In this document: positions 49,713-58,638 of the stretch, in pieces
Numbering within the stretch: position 1 is the first letter of the stretch
Layout of the letters: each line of letters opens with the position of its first letter
NCBI GenBank assembly: GCA_016215155.1
Contig: JACRLQ010000054.1
Location: 2,641 to 66,640 of the forward strand
DNA: 64,000 nucleotides
Reading direction: 5' to 3'
Source of the DNA: Nitrospirota bacterium
Lineage (GTDB): Bacteria; Nitrospirota; Thermodesulfovibrionia; Thermodesulfovibrionales; UBA6898
The notes under the pieces: generated by a model
Database searches by the model: none
What the model saw: the letters and a program-made list of their open reading frames with translations, nothing else
Told to the model about the DNA's origin: nothing
Program-made: the position numbers and the translations under genes

Positions 49713-50241
49713 TGAACGGCTTTAGTCCTTTGTATATATACTGGAGGCCCGATACCGCGGTAAGCCCGGCGGTGAGCACGAAGAATATGTCATGCACCTG
49801 GGGAAGCGCCGGAAATGTGATCTCGAGCAGCACATAAGCCAGAAGAAGAAGCTGGGACGCGATTGCGGCCTTGCCAAGGACTACGGTTTCGATCTTTGAA
49901 CGGTGGTAAAGAAGTGAAAGAAGGACCCACCCGATCACTACGATCAGGTCCCTGCTTATTACCACAATGGCCAGCCACTTGGGGATCCAGTCGTAAACCG
50001 CAAAGAGCACGAACGAGGTGATGAGGAGGCTCTTGTCCGCGAGGGGGTCCAGGAATGTCCCCAGTTCCGTCTTCTGATTTGTCAGTCTTGCCGAAAGCCC
50101 GTCGAGCATGTCACTGGCCATGGCAGTGATAAAAAGATAAAGGGCGTATCTGTACCGGCCGTAAATAATCGTGGTCACAAAAAGAGGTATTATCACAATC
50201 CGTGCGATAGTGAGCGAATTTGGAATGTTAAGCACTCTCAT
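49702..50241 (-). CDS. pgsA: CDP-alcohol phosphatidyltransferase (phosphatidylglycerophosphate synthase)
   Basis: A 179-residue membrane enzyme. The CDP-alcohol signature D-x2-D-G-x2-A-R-x8-G-x3-D-x3-D is complete in DMLDGLSARLTNQKTELG followed by TFLDPLADK. Several membrane segments follow. It transfers a phosphatidyl group from CDP-diacylglycerol, most likely to glycerol-3-phosphate. Other alcohol acceptors cannot be excluded from the signature alone. Confidence 0.9.
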   Translation of the reverse strand: MRVLNIPNSLTIARIVIIPLFVTTIIYGRYRYALYLFITAMASDMLDGLSARLTNQKTELGTFLDPLADKSLLITSFVLFAVYDWIPKWLAIVVISRDLIVVIGWVLLSLLYHRSKIETVVLGKAAIASQLLLLAYVLLEITFPALPQVHDIFFVLTAGLTAVSGLQYIYKGLKPFNAS

Positions 50242-50267
50242 AATAATTATCCCGTCCCCCGGACCGC

Positions 50268-51338
50268 TCAGGGGATGTTAAAAGGTGGTCCGGAAAATTG
50301 AAGCCGCAGTCCGAGTTTTTTGTAACAAAGGCCCTCATTTTTGCCTTCCGCGGCAGCCTTCATCATACGGGCGTGGCATTTTTCGACCATAAAGCCGTAA
50401 TGGACCGCGTCCGACAATGCTTTTTCTATGGTCTTCGCGGCCGACTTTGACCTTCCCTTGAGCATGCCGACTTCGGCCATTCCAAGCCGGGCGTATATAA
50501 GACCTCGGGGGTCCTTTGTCTGTCTGAAGAGGCCCTCGGCCTTTCTGAACTGATCGACCGCCTCGTCATATCTCCCAAGCATTTTATATGTGGAGCCGAT
50601 GCTCCAAACCGTATAGGCGTAGCTTACCCTGTCTCCGATCCTGTTATATATTGCCGAGGCGCGCCCGAAATCGGCGAGGGCCTTTTTGTAATCTCCGAGC
50701 ATCCTCCAGGCGTTCCCTCTTCCGCAGTAGGAATAGGCCCTCCCGAAGCTGTCTCTGAGCCCGGTAAAGAGGGTGTTCGCCGCCTTGTAGTATTCAAGGG
50801 ACTCCCTGAAATTCCCCGCGATACGGTTGGTCCCCCCAAGTCCGCAGAGACAGTAGCCCGCCGAAGGCCTGGACCCCAGTTTCTTGAATAGTTCGAGGGC
50901 CTCTTTATAGGTCCTGATCGCGCCCTGTATATCGCCTTTTATCCGCAGCGTGCCCGCGACCGCCCAGAGCGCAAACGCAGTGGCAGCCGCATCGTCGTGC
51001 CTGAGATAAAATTTAAGGGCCCTGCCGCAAGCCCTGAGCGCGTTTTTCCAGTCACCCTTGCCGCGGAAGGCAAGGCCGATATTGATGCCTGCGTCGGCCA
51101 CTGAAACGGGGTCTTTCAGGCCCTTTGCGGTCACTATGGCGTCGCGATAGTGTTTCAGGGCATCGTCGAAGTTCCCGGTCATCCTCGCCACGTCGCCGAT
51201 CGCAAGCTGACAATCGAGGACGCCCCTGAGGTCGTCCTTGGAGATAAAGCCGACAAGGGCCTTCTCGAAGAGTTCCCTGGCTTTACCATACTGGCTTTTT
51301 TGTCTCAGGCCCTCCGCTTTTTTAAATATCCTATGCAT
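50268..51338 (-). CDS. TPR-repeat protein
   Basis: About 356 residues made almost entirely of eight or nine tetratricopeptide-like repeats of about 39 residues (e.g. ARMTGNFDDALKHYRDAIV, YKMLGRYDEAVDQFRKAEGL). No signal peptide, so probably cytosolic scaffold. Start ATG 51338 or ATG 51353; both overlap the rpe end. Spaced 26 bases before pgsA in the same operon. No partner can be named. Confidence 0.8.
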   Translation of the reverse strand: MHRIFKKAEGLRQKSQYGKARELFEKALVGFISKDDLRGVLDCQLAIGDVARMTGNFDDALKHYRDAIVTAKGLKDPVSVADAGINIGLAFRGKGDWKNALRACGRALKFYLRHDDAAATAFALWAVAGTLRIKGDIQGAIRTYKEALELFKKLGSRPSAGYCLCGLGGTNRIAGNFRESLEYYKAANTLFTGLRDSFGRAYSYCGRGNAWRMLGDYKKALADFGRASAIYNRIGDRVSYAYTVWSIGSTYKMLGRYDEAVDQFRKAEGLFRQTKDPRGLIYARLGMAEVGMLKGRSKSAAKTIEKALSDAVHYGFMVEKCHARMMKAAAEGKNEGLCYKKLGLRLQFSGPPFNIP

Positions 51339-51990
51339 TTCCGAGCACCGCATTTACTTTTTTCATCGTCGCGTTATAATCCCCTGACCTGAAAAACGCG
51401 GAGCCCATCACAAGGATGTCGGCGCCTGCATCGGCGACCTCTTTTGCGTTTGCCGGGTTGATTCCTCCGTCAACCTCTACGGCCACGGAGTGCCCGCCGT
51501 CCGAGATCATCTTCCTGAGCTGCCTTAATTTTCCGAGCGTCCCCGGTATGAACTCCTGTCCCCCAAACCCGGGGTTGACGGACATGATCAATACCATGTC
51601 GGCATCATGAAGTATCTCCGAAAGACTCGTGACGGGCGTCGCCGGGTTTATAGACACGCCTGCCGTGACCCCGGCCTCCCTGATGACCTGAATGGACCGG
51701 TGCAGATGGACCGCGGCCTCAAGGTGGACCGTGAGCATGTCCGAGCCTGCCGATATGAAATCCCGGAGATACCGGTCGTGGTCGTCTATCATGAGATGGA
51801 CGTCCAGAGGCAGCTTCGTCACCTTCTTTATTGATTCTACGACAGCCGGGCCTATGTTAATATTGGGCACAAAATGGCCGTCCATGACATCGATATGAAG
51901 CATGTGCGCGCCGGCGTCCTCAGCGGCCTTTATCTCGTCCGCGAGCCTGACAAAGTCCGCCGAGAGAATCGAGGGGGATATCTTAATCAT
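51331..51990 (-). CDS. rpe: Ribulose-phosphate 3-epimerase
   Basis: A 219-residue TIM-barrel enzyme of the pentose phosphate pathway. Motifs IKISPSILSADFVRLADEI, HIDVMDGHFVPNINIG (metal-binding His/Asp), DVHLMIDDHDRYL, MSVNPGFGGQEFIP and VEVDGGINPANAKEV are intact. ATG 51990 has AAGG at good spacing; ATG 51996 is possible. Overlaps the PASTA gene by eight bases. Confidence 0.96.
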   Translation of the reverse strand: MIKISPSILSADFVRLADEIKAAEDAGAHMLHIDVMDGHFVPNINIGPAVVESIKKVTKLPLDVHLMIDDHDRYLRDFISAGSDMLTVHLEAAVHLHRSIQVIREAGVTAGVSINPATPVTSLSEILHDADMVLIMSVNPGFGGQEFIPGTLGKLRQLRKMISDGGHSVAVEVDGGINPANAKEVADAGADILVMGSAFFRSGDYNATMKKVNAVLGNA

Positions 51991-52693
51991 CGGCATTACC
52001 TTCTTTCATTTCAAAATAGATCGTCTCTCCGCCCTGGACCCGCGTGCCGGCCCTGGGTTTCTGGGCCGATACGACGCCACCCTGTCCTTTTGTCTCGACC
52101 GTAAGCCCCATTTTTTTTGCAAGCTCCCTTGCGTCCTCAAGCGGCTTGTTTGTGAAATCAGGGCAGAAATAACTTAACTCATGAGGCCCGGCACTTACAA
52201 GCACAGAGATGGCGTCGGTTATTTTCTCGTCGGGCTCCGGCCGTTGGGCGACGATCCTGCCTTTTTCGATTGTATCGGAGTGGACCGCAAGTTTGCGGCC
52301 GATACGGAGGCCTTTTTGTATCAGGACGGCGTCCGCGTCGGGCACGGTCTCATTTACCAGGAGGGGGATGGAAAAGAACCTTGGGCCCTTGCTTACCACC
52401 ACCTTGATCACCCTTTTTTCCTTCACCTTGTTGCCTGACGGCACGTCCTGCCTTATTATTCTGCCCGACTGGACCACAGGGTCATTGTCTTCCCCTTCGA
52501 TCTTGAGGTAAAGTCCCGCCTTTGTGAGCTCCTCGTTCGCCTCAAAGAGCGTCAAACCTTCGAGTTTAGGCACTTCCACCGTGCGGCTGAAGCTGAGGAT
52601 ATTGAAGGTGATATACCCGAACGTCAGCCCCAGCGCAACGAAGGCCGCGACGATAAGCGGGATCCGTATGAATTTATTCAATCTTTCCTGCAC
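51983..52693 (-). CDS. Membrane-anchored PASTA-domain protein
   Basis: A 236-residue protein with a short cytoplasmic N-terminus, one membrane segment (about 11-33, IPLIVAAFVALGLTFGYITF) and three extracytoplasmic PASTA domains, with VEVPKLEGLTLFEANEEL, IPLLVNETVPDADAVLIQKG and DFTNKPLEDARELAKKMGL leading each. PASTA domains bind peptidoglycan or beta-lactams in kinases and PBPs. Here no kinase or transpeptidase domain is attached. Gene order rsmB-PASTA-rpe is known from related anaerobes. Confidence 0.88.
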   Translation of the reverse strand: MQERLNKFIRIPLIVAAFVALGLTFGYITFNILSFSRTVEVPKLEGLTLFEANEELTKAGLYLKIEGEDNDPVVQSGRIIRQDVPSGNKVKEKRVIKVVVSKGPRFFSIPLLVNETVPDADAVLIQKGLRIGRKLAVHSDTIEKGRIVAQRPEPDEKITDAISVLVSAGPHELSYFCPDFTNKPLEDARELAKKMGLTVETKGQGGVVSAQKPRAGTRVQGGETIYFEMKEGNADD

Positions 52694-54000
52694 AGCACCG
52701 CGCCAAAAAATCCGTCCATATTATATCTGTGAGGGAATGTCATAAAAAGTCCATCTTTGACAAATATCCCTGGGACTGATGGTCCAGCATCTATAATACC
52801 GAAATCCCCGTTGGTCTTCAAGAAGCCTTTTATGACCTCTTCCCCTTCCTCCGGCTCGATGGAACATACCGAATAAACTATCGTCCCTCCCTTTTTTACA
52901 AGCACTGAGACGGCCCGAAGAAGTTGTAATTGGGCTTGTCCAAATTCGGCAAGGTCCTGCCCCCTGTGCCTGTACTTCACATCGGGGTTTCTCCTTATGA
53001 CCCCGGTCGCGGAACACGGGGCATCCAGCAGGACCCTGTCGAACGTGCCGTGTCCTCTCAATTCCGTAACGTCGGCCCTGATAATTCCGACTGATTTCAT
53101 CCCGAGCCTGTTTACGTTTTCACGGAGTCTTTCCAGCCGGCCAGCGTCCCTTTCGACGGCGATGATCTCCCCGTTATCTCCGATCAGCTGGGCGATATGG
53201 GTCGTCTTGCCTCCCGGCGCGGCGCAGGCATCGAGTATCCTCTGTCCGGGCAGGGGATTAAGCAGGTGAGTGACAAGCTGGGAGGCCTCATCCTGGACGA
53301 TAAAAAGGCCCCCGGCAAAGGAAAGGTCATTGTGGGTAACGTTGTCTCTGACCAGTATGCCTTCAGGGGCATACGCCGAGGGGTCCGCGCTGATGCCTTT
53401 TTCGGTCAACGTCCCGATCAGAAGTCCACGAGTTGTCCGTAGGGTATTGGCCCTTAAAGTAAGGGGCGGTTTTTGATTGTTTGCCGCGGCGAGCTCCCGG
53501 GTCTGGGCCTCTCCGAAACGCTTTATCCAGCGTTTGGCCATCCACGCCGGATGTGAAGTGTTGACGGCTATATCAGTGACCGGATCGTCGAACTTAAGCG
53601 GCAGTTTGAAGGTTTCCTGCTGTCTTATGAGGTTTCTGAGGACCGCGTTGACTACCGCTGGAACGCCTGGTTTTGCGTCTCCTGTATATTCTTTTTCCAT
53701 CTCTACCGATTCGTTGACAACCGCCCAATGGGGCACCCTCATGAATAAAAGCTGGTATACGGCGGTCCTCAGATTGTTTCTGGTCATATCAGGGAGTTTC
53801 CGGGGGTTTTTCAAAAACCTCTCAAGTATCCAGTCGAGGGTGTCTCTGTGCCTGAGCACCCCGTAAACGATTTCCATCATGAACGCCCTGTCCCTCCTGT
53901 CAAGGAACGTGCCGTACGATTCTATGGATTCCTTCGGTCTTGCGTTTTCCAGGAATATGGACGAGAGGGCCTTTACGGCATAAAAACGTGTGCCCGGCAT
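52678..54000 (-). CDS. rsmB: 16S rRNA m5C967 methyltransferase RsmB
   Basis: A 440-residue protein. An N-terminal NusB-like RNA-binding domain (about 1-130) is followed by a methyltransferase domain: SAM site LDACAAPGGKTTHIAQL, the motif IV region LLDAPCSATGVIRRNPDVKY with one conserved Cys, and motif VI VYSVCSIEPEE with the second (nucleophile) Cys. Complete. It overlaps the PASTA gene by 16 bases. Confidence 0.94.
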   Translation of the reverse strand: MPGTRFYAVKALSSIFLENARPKESIESYGTFLDRRDRAFMMEIVYGVLRHRDTLDWILERFLKNPRKLPDMTRNNLRTAVYQLLFMRVPHWAVVNESVEMEKEYTGDAKPGVPAVVNAVLRNLIRQQETFKLPLKFDDPVTDIAVNTSHPAWMAKRWIKRFGEAQTRELAAANNQKPPLTLRANTLRTTRGLLIGTLTEKGISADPSAYAPEGILVRDNVTHNDLSFAGGLFIVQDEASQLVTHLLNPLPGQRILDACAAPGGKTTHIAQLIGDNGEIIAVERDAGRLERLRENVNRLGMKSVGIIRADVTELRGHGTFDRVLLDAPCSATGVIRRNPDVKYRHRGQDLAEFGQAQLQLLRAVSVLVKKGGTIVYSVCSIEPEEGEEVIKGFLKTNGDFGIIDAGPSVPGIFVKDGLFMTFPHRYNMDGFFGAVLCRKD

Positions 54001-54185
54001 AAATTTATCCTGATTGTCTTTCCTGTATATAGGAGATTTGTTGGGATGGACAGCCGCTTAATATGAGCTCCATGCAGTCCATGCAATGTTATTAATGATG
54101 ACATCGCCGCCCATAAAATGCAACCTGACCCGCCGGCCGGTATCGCGCCGGCGCTGCCGTATTAATTTAATTGCCCTGAATGGTT

Positions 54186-54191
54186 TATAAT
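54186..54191 (+). promoter_or_regulatory. -10 box (TATAAT) directly before def
   Basis: Consensus TATAAT ends five bases before ATG 54197, so the expected transcription start coincides with the start codon. No Shine-Dalgarno sequence. The -35 region is AT-rich but not consensus. Confidence 0.5.
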
Positions 54192-54196
54192 TTAAT

Positions 54197-54700
54197 ATGG
54201 CCGTACTGGATATAAAGAAATACCCCGAGAAGGTCCTCAAGCAGAAGGCGTCGCCCGTCAGGGACCTTGACGATCTGGTCCTGAAGCTGATCGATGATAT
54301 GATCGAGACCATGTACAACGCTCCGGGGGTAGGTCTTGCCGCGCCCCAGGTGGGGGTCTCGCAGAGGCTGGCGGTTATCGACATAAGCTCCAGAGAGGCC
54401 GAGGTCCCGCTTATCGTGCTGATAAATCCGGTCGTCCTTGAGCGGGAGGGGGAAATAGAGTTTGAGGAGGGCTGCCTGAGCATTCCCGATTATACCGCAA
54501 AGGTAAAACGCGCCGAAAACCTCCTTGTCCGCACATCAGACAGGGAAGGCAGGACGGTCGAAATCGAGGCCGGCGGGCTCCTTTCGATAGCCATCCAGCA
54601 TGAAATCGACCACCTCGACGGGGTCCTCTTTATAGACAGGATCAGTCCTATAAGGCGGGAGTTTTTCAAGAAAAGATACAGGAAGAAACAGGCGTCCTGA
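54197..54700 (+). CDS. def: Peptide deformylase
   Basis: A 167-residue Fe2+/Zn2+ enzyme that removes the formyl group from nascent proteins. All three motifs are present: GVGLAAPQVG, EEGCLSIP (metal Cys) and QHEIDHLDG (HExxH). It is followed by fmt after 13 bases, the usual pair of formylation and deformylation. Likely leaderless mRNA. Confidence 0.97.
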   Translation: MAVLDIKKYPEKVLKQKASPVRDLDDLVLKLIDDMIETMYNAPGVGLAAPQVGVSQRLAVIDISSREAEVPLIVLINPVVLEREGEIEFEEGCLSIPDYTAKVKRAENLLVRTSDREGRTVEIEAGGLLSIAIQHEIDHLDGVLFIDRISPIRREFFKKRYRKKQAS

Positions 54701-54713
54701 CAGCGGTAGCCAG

Positions 54714-55643
54714 ATGCGGATAATTTTTTTCGGGACCCCTCAATTCGCCGTGCCCTCGCTTAAGGCCTTGCGTGATGCCGGCCATGATGTCCGCGCCGTT
54801 GTCACCCGGCCGGACAGGGTCAAGGGCAGAGGCCACGTTATGTCCGCCCCTCCGGTCAAGGAGTTCGCCCTGTCACGGGGACTGTCGGTTATGCAGCCGG
54901 CGTCAGTGAGGACGCCATCTTTTTACGATGACCTCGCCGCCCTCAGCCCCGAGGTAATCGCGGTCGTCGCATATGGAAAGATCATACCTCCCGATATACT
55001 GCGTCTTCCCCCGATGGGCTGTGTCAATGTGCATGGGTCACTTCTGCCCCGCTACAGAGGCGCCGCTCCGATACAGTGGGCGGTCATAAACGGTGACGAA
55101 AAGACAGGGATAACGACAATGCTGATGGACGCAGGACTCGATACGGGGGACATACTCCTTCAGGAAGAAACGGCGATACGCGATGAGGACACGGCGGAGT
55201 CTCTCGGACTGCGCCTTTCCGGAATCGGCGCGGCCCTTCTTGTAAAGACACTCGAGGGGCTCAGGGACCATACCATCTCCCCCGTCCCGCAGGAAGGTGA
55301 ACCAAGCTTCTGCCCGCCGCTTAAAAAGGATGACGGCAGGATCGACTGGGGCCGTCCTTCCCGCCGGATATTTAATCTCGTTCGCGGCGCTTATCCATGG
55401 CCCGGGGCGTATGCCTCGATAAAGGGCGAGAGGCTTACGGTGCTCAGGTCGGCGGTCATAGATGAAACCAGCCCGGCGGACGCCGGCAGGATATCCCGGA
55501 TATCGGGAGGGGGCATTCACGTCGGAACAGGGCAGGGGACCCTGTCGCTTCTTGAGGTCAGACCTGAAGGGAAGAAGGCGATGCCCGCGGCCGCTTTTTC
55601 AAACGGACGCCGTCTGAAGGAGGGCATGTATTTCGATGTTTAA
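54714..55643 (+). CDS. fmt: Methionyl-tRNA formyltransferase
   Basis: A 309-residue enzyme using 10-formyl-tetrahydrofolate to formylate initiator Met-tRNA. The N-terminal domain has FFGTPQFAVPSLKAL, VNVHGSLLPRYRGAAPIQWA (catalytic Asn/His) and MDAGLDTGDIL. The C-terminal OB domain starts near 205. ATG 54714 lies 13 bases after def. It overlaps the DUF116 gene by eight bases. Confidence 0.96.
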   Translation: MRIIFFGTPQFAVPSLKALRDAGHDVRAVVTRPDRVKGRGHVMSAPPVKEFALSRGLSVMQPASVRTPSFYDDLAALSPEVIAVVAYGKIIPPDILRLPPMGCVNVHGSLLPRYRGAAPIQWAVINGDEKTGITTMLMDAGLDTGDILLQEETAIRDEDTAESLGLRLSGIGAALLVKTLEGLRDHTISPVPQEGEPSFCPPLKKDDGRIDWGRPSRRIFNLVRGAYPWPGAYASIKGERLTVLRSAVIDETSPADAGRISRISGGGIHVGTGQGTLSLLEVRPEGKKAMPAAAFSNGRRLKEGMYFDV

Positions 55644-56160
55644 TGATTTTCTGCGCGGGGCGGCGCTTAAGCTCCTTTATCCTATGCTTATGCTTGTAAG
55701 CGCTTTTATGAAGGACAGGAAAGAACCCTTCCAGAGGATGATTATAAATATCAGCAACGCCCTGGTAAGGAAAAGGAAATACGGGGTGAGGAAGATCCTG
55801 CTCCTGCTGCCGCACTGTCTTCAGATAGACGACTGCCAGATCAGACTCACCCATAATATCCATAACTGCAAGCGCTGCGGCAGATGCGGGATAAAAGACC
55901 TGATCGGCATTGCGGAGGAATATAAACTCGACCTTTTCGTCGCTACGGGTGGGACCCTGGCCCGGAAGATCGTCAAGGAGGCAAGGCCCGGGGCGATCAT
56001 AGCGGTAGCCTGCGAGCGGGACCTCTCAAGCGGGCTCGTTGATACCTACCCGATGCCGGTCCTGGGCATCCCGAATGAGAGGCCTTTCGGGCCGTGCGTC
56101 AATACCCGCGTTGACCTCGAAAAGGTGAAAGAGGCGATAGGGTTTTTCGCCGGGGTGTGA
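55636..56160 (+). CDS. DUF116 protein
   Basis: A 174-residue protein. A hydrophobic N-terminus (LKLLYPMLMLVSAFM) may associate with the membrane. Then the DUF116 core has LLLPHCLQIDDCQIRL, NCKRCGRCGIKDLI (cysteines suggestive of a metal or Fe-S site), ATGGTLARKIVKE, VACERDLSSG and GPCVNTRVD. The family is common in anaerobes and often beside fmt; no activity is known. Confidence 0.9.
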   Translation: MFNDFLRGAALKLLYPMLMLVSAFMKDRKEPFQRMIINISNALVRKRKYGVRKILLLLPHCLQIDDCQIRLTHNIHNCKRCGRCGIKDLIGIAEEYKLDLFVATGGTLARKIVKEARPGAIIAVACERDLSSGLVDTYPMPVLGIPNERPFGPCVNTRVDLEKVKEAIGFFAGV

Positions 56161-56221
56161 CACGGGATTTAACGGATTTTTCCTGACGCAGCCGGGTTTG
56201 TCGGGACTTGTCCTGTCAGTC

Positions 56222-56250
56222 TTGACAACGGCAAAACTTAATGTTATAAA
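56222..56250 (+). promoter_or_regulatory. Strong sigma-70 promoter of the cold-shock gene
   Basis: TTGACA at 56222-56227, a 17-base spacer and TATAAA at 56245-56250. Transcription would start near 56257, giving a 5' leader of about 53 bases before ATG 56310, short compared with E. coli cspA. Confidence 0.65.
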
Positions 56251-56309
56251 ATGTTAGCCTTTTTTAGGCGAATAGTTTGACTGAATGAGTAAAAGGAGGA
56301 TTTGTAAGG

Positions 56310-56513
56310 ATGTCGATCGAAGGCACAATCAAGTGGTTTAACGAGAAGAAGGGGTTTGGTTTTATCCAGAGGGAGGGCGGACCGGATGTATTCGTGCATT
56401 TTTCGTCCATCGCCGGCGAAGGGTTCAAAACACTTGCCGAGGGAGAGAAAGTCACGTTCGATATCGAAGACGGAGCCAAGGGGCCGAAGGCCATTAACGT
56501 AAAGAAAATGTAA
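56310..56513 (+). CDS. Cold-shock domain protein (CspA family)
   Basis: A 67-residue OB-fold RNA/DNA chaperone. RNP1 is [10 protein letters not shown]2 is VFVHFS, and the N-terminal pattern [14 protein letters not shown] is canonical. GGAGG precedes ATG 56310. Monocistronic, with a strong promoter and a strong terminator. Confidence 0.96.
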   Translation: MSIEGTIKWFNEKKGFGFIQREGGPDVFVHFSSIAGEGFKTLAEGEKVTFDIEDGAKGPKAINVKKM

Positions 56514-56538
56514 CCCGTTTGTATAGTCGCGATCCATG

Positions 56539-56568
56539 GGCCTGTCCTTAAATGGACAGGCCTTTTTT
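56539..56568 (+). terminator. Rho-independent terminator after the cold-shock gene
   Basis: GGCCTGTCC-TTAAAT-GGACAGGCC is a perfect nine-pair stem followed by TTTTTT. Confidence 0.9.
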
Positions 56569-56590
56569 ATTTCGCGGGTCCCGGTCCGAT

Positions 56591-56619
56591 TTGACAAACC
56601 CTATGCATTTTATTATGTT
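56591..56619 (+). promoter_or_regulatory. Promoter of lipA with start codon at the transcription start
   Basis: TTGACA at 56591-56596, a 17-base spacer and TATGTT at 56614-56619. The predicted start is about two bases before ATG 56628, and no Shine-Dalgarno sequence is present. This is the best-supported leaderless candidate. Confidence 0.55.
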
Positions 56620-56627
56620 TATGGATT

Positions 56628-57470
56628 ATGAGGCTCCCAGCATGGATCCGCGGACAAAACCTTACCGGCTCTCATCAGACAAAAAATCTGATCAGAAGAC
56701 ACGGCCTTTCAACCGTGTGCGAAGAGGCCCGGTGCCCTAACCGGGGGAGGTGTTTTTCAAAGCCGACCGCGACTTTCATGATACTTGGGAGGTCCTGCAC
56801 CAGAAACTGCGGGTTCTGTTCAGTCGAGTCCCTGCCTCCCGGCCCTCCGGACCCCTATGAGCCGCAGAGGGTGGCCGATGCGGCGCGGGAGTTGGGGCTT
56901 AAGTATGTCGTTGTCACTTCAGTGACCCGCGACGACCTGCCCGACGGCGGGGCGGCGCATTTCGCTATGACCGTGAGGGCCCTCAGACAGAGGCTCCCTG
57001 ATGCAAAAGTGGAGGTGCTTACCCCTGATTTTCTTGGCAGCTCCCCCGCGCTCCGTACAGTTCTTGAGTCATCTCCCGATGTTTTCAACCATAACATGGA
57101 GACCGTCAGACGGCTCTATAAAACAGTGAGGCCCGGGGCGGACTACGACCGCTCTCTTATGCTGCTCCGGAGGGCAAAGCAAACGGCCCCCTCGATCACG
57201 ACAAAGTCGGGTTTCATGCTGGGTCTTGGTGAGGCCCCCGAAGAAATATATGAGCTGATGGGTGATCTGAGGCTCTCAGGGTGCGATATCCTTACGATAG
57301 GCCAGTATCTTAGGCCAACCAGAAAAAACCTTCCTGTGGTAGAATATCCTGACCCCGGGGTATTTGAGGGGCTGAGGATAAAGGCCCTCGATATGGGGTT
57401 TATCCATGCGGCTTCAGGGCCGCTCGTCAGAAGCTCCATGAACGCGGAGGAGATGTACGGACATGTATGA
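56628..57470 (+). CDS. lipA: Lipoyl synthase
   Basis: A 280-residue radical SAM enzyme inserting two sulfurs into octanoyl chains. Both clusters' cysteines are visible: [13 protein letters not shown] (auxiliary cluster) and [10 protein letters not shown] (SAM cluster). The C-terminal RSSMNAEEM provides the serine ligand. No lipB is adjacent. It overlaps the aminotransferase gene by eight bases. Confidence 0.96.
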   Translation: MRLPAWIRGQNLTGSHQTKNLIRRHGLSTVCEEARCPNRGRCFSKPTATFMILGRSCTRNCGFCSVESLPPGPPDPYEPQRVADAARELGLKYVVVTSVTRDDLPDGGAAHFAMTVRALRQRLPDAKVEVLTPDFLGSSPALRTVLESSPDVFNHNMETVRRLYKTVRPGADYDRSLMLLRRAKQTAPSITTKSGFMLGLGEAPEEIYELMGDLRLSGCDILTIGQYLRPTRKNLPVVEYPDPGVFEGLRIKALDMGFIHAASGPLVRSSMNAEEMYGHV

Positions 57471-58638
57471 ATTCAGCAGAATAAAAAGACTGCCCCCATA
57501 TGTTTTCGGCATAGTAAACAGCCTCAAGATGGAGGCCAGAAAGAGGGGGGAGGACATCATCGACCTCGGGATGGGAAATCCCGACGGCGCGACCCCCAGG
57601 CATATAGTGGAAAAGCTTGTCGAGGCAGCGAGGAAAGGGAAGAACCACCGTTATTCCGCGTCAAAGGGCATTACACAGCTCCGGATGGCGATAACCGAAT
57701 GGTACAAAAGACGTTACGACGTCGACCTGGACCCCGAGACCGAGGCCTGCGTGACTATCGGTTCCAAGGAAGGACTTTCACACCTTGTGCTGGCCACCAT
57801 CGGTCCCGGTGACGTTGTGCTTACTCCTACTCCCGCCTATCCCATACACCCTTACAGCGTGATCATCGCCGGGGGTGAGGTCAGGACCGTCCCGATCGGG
57901 GAGGGCATAGACTTTTTCGACGAAGTCGAAAAGGCCTATAAGACGACATGGCCCAGGCCCAAGATGCTCATAATCAACTTTCCCCATAACCCCACAACCC
58001 AGGTTGTGGAAGGGCTTGATTTTTTCAGAAAAGTGGTGGATTTCGCGAAGGAAAACAACATCATTGTCATACATGACCTTGCCTATGCCGATCTTGTCTA
58101 TGATGACTATAAGGCCCCGAGTTTTCTTCAGACGCCGGGCGCAAAGGACGTAGGCGTTGAGTTTTATTCTCTGACGAAGAGTTATTCGATGGCCGGATGG
58201 CGGGTCGGTTTCTGTGTCGGCAACAGGGAGATTGTAGGCGCGCTCATCAAGATAAAGAGTTATCTTGACTACGGCATGTTCCAGCCCATCCAGATCGCCA
58301 GTGTCATCGCGTTGCGCGGGCCCCAGGAATGCGTCGAGGACATCAGGCGCGTCTATGAGCGAAGAAGGAATGTCCTTGTCAAAGGACTCAGGCAGGCCGG
58401 GTGGCCTATAGAGCCCCCGAAGGCCACGATGTTCGCGTGGGCGGAGATCCCGCCTCAGTTTAAGAAGATGGGGTCTCTTGAGTTCTGCAGACACCTCATT
58501 AAAAAGGCCGGGGTCGCTGTCTCCCCCGGTGTCGGGTTTGGAGAGGGCGGCGACGATTATGTGCGCTTTGCCCTGGTCGAAAATGAGCACAGAATACGGC
58601 AGGCGACTGCAGGGATAAAGAGGGTGATAAACAGATGA
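57463..58638 (+). CDS. Class I/II PLP aminotransferase
   Basis: A 391-residue fold-type I enzyme. Visible are [10 protein letters not shown] near the N-terminus, the PLP lysine in [15 protein letters not shown] (about 240), and [13 protein letters not shown]. It resembles the alanine/aspartate and LL-diaminopimelate aminotransferase-related group. It overlaps hom by four bases, so a role in aspartate-family or alanine metabolism is likely but not proven. Confidence 0.9.
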   Translation: MYEFSRIKRLPPYVFGIVNSLKMEARKRGEDIIDLGMGNPDGATPRHIVEKLVEAARKGKNHRYSASKGITQLRMAITEWYKRRYDVDLDPETEACVTIGSKEGLSHLVLATIGPGDVVLTPTPAYPIHPYSVIIAGGEVRTVPIGEGIDFFDEVEKAYKTTWPRPKMLIINFPHNPTTQVVEGLDFFRKVVDFAKENNIIVIHDLAYADLVYDDYKAPSFLQTPGAKDVGVEFYSLTKSYSMAGWRVGFCVGNREIVGALIKIKSYLDYGMFQPIQIASVIALRGPQECVEDIRRVYERRRNVLVKGLRQAGWPIEPPKATMFAWAEIPPQFKKMGSLEFCRHLIKKAGVAVSPGVGFGEGGDDYVRFALVENEHRIRQATAGIKRVINR

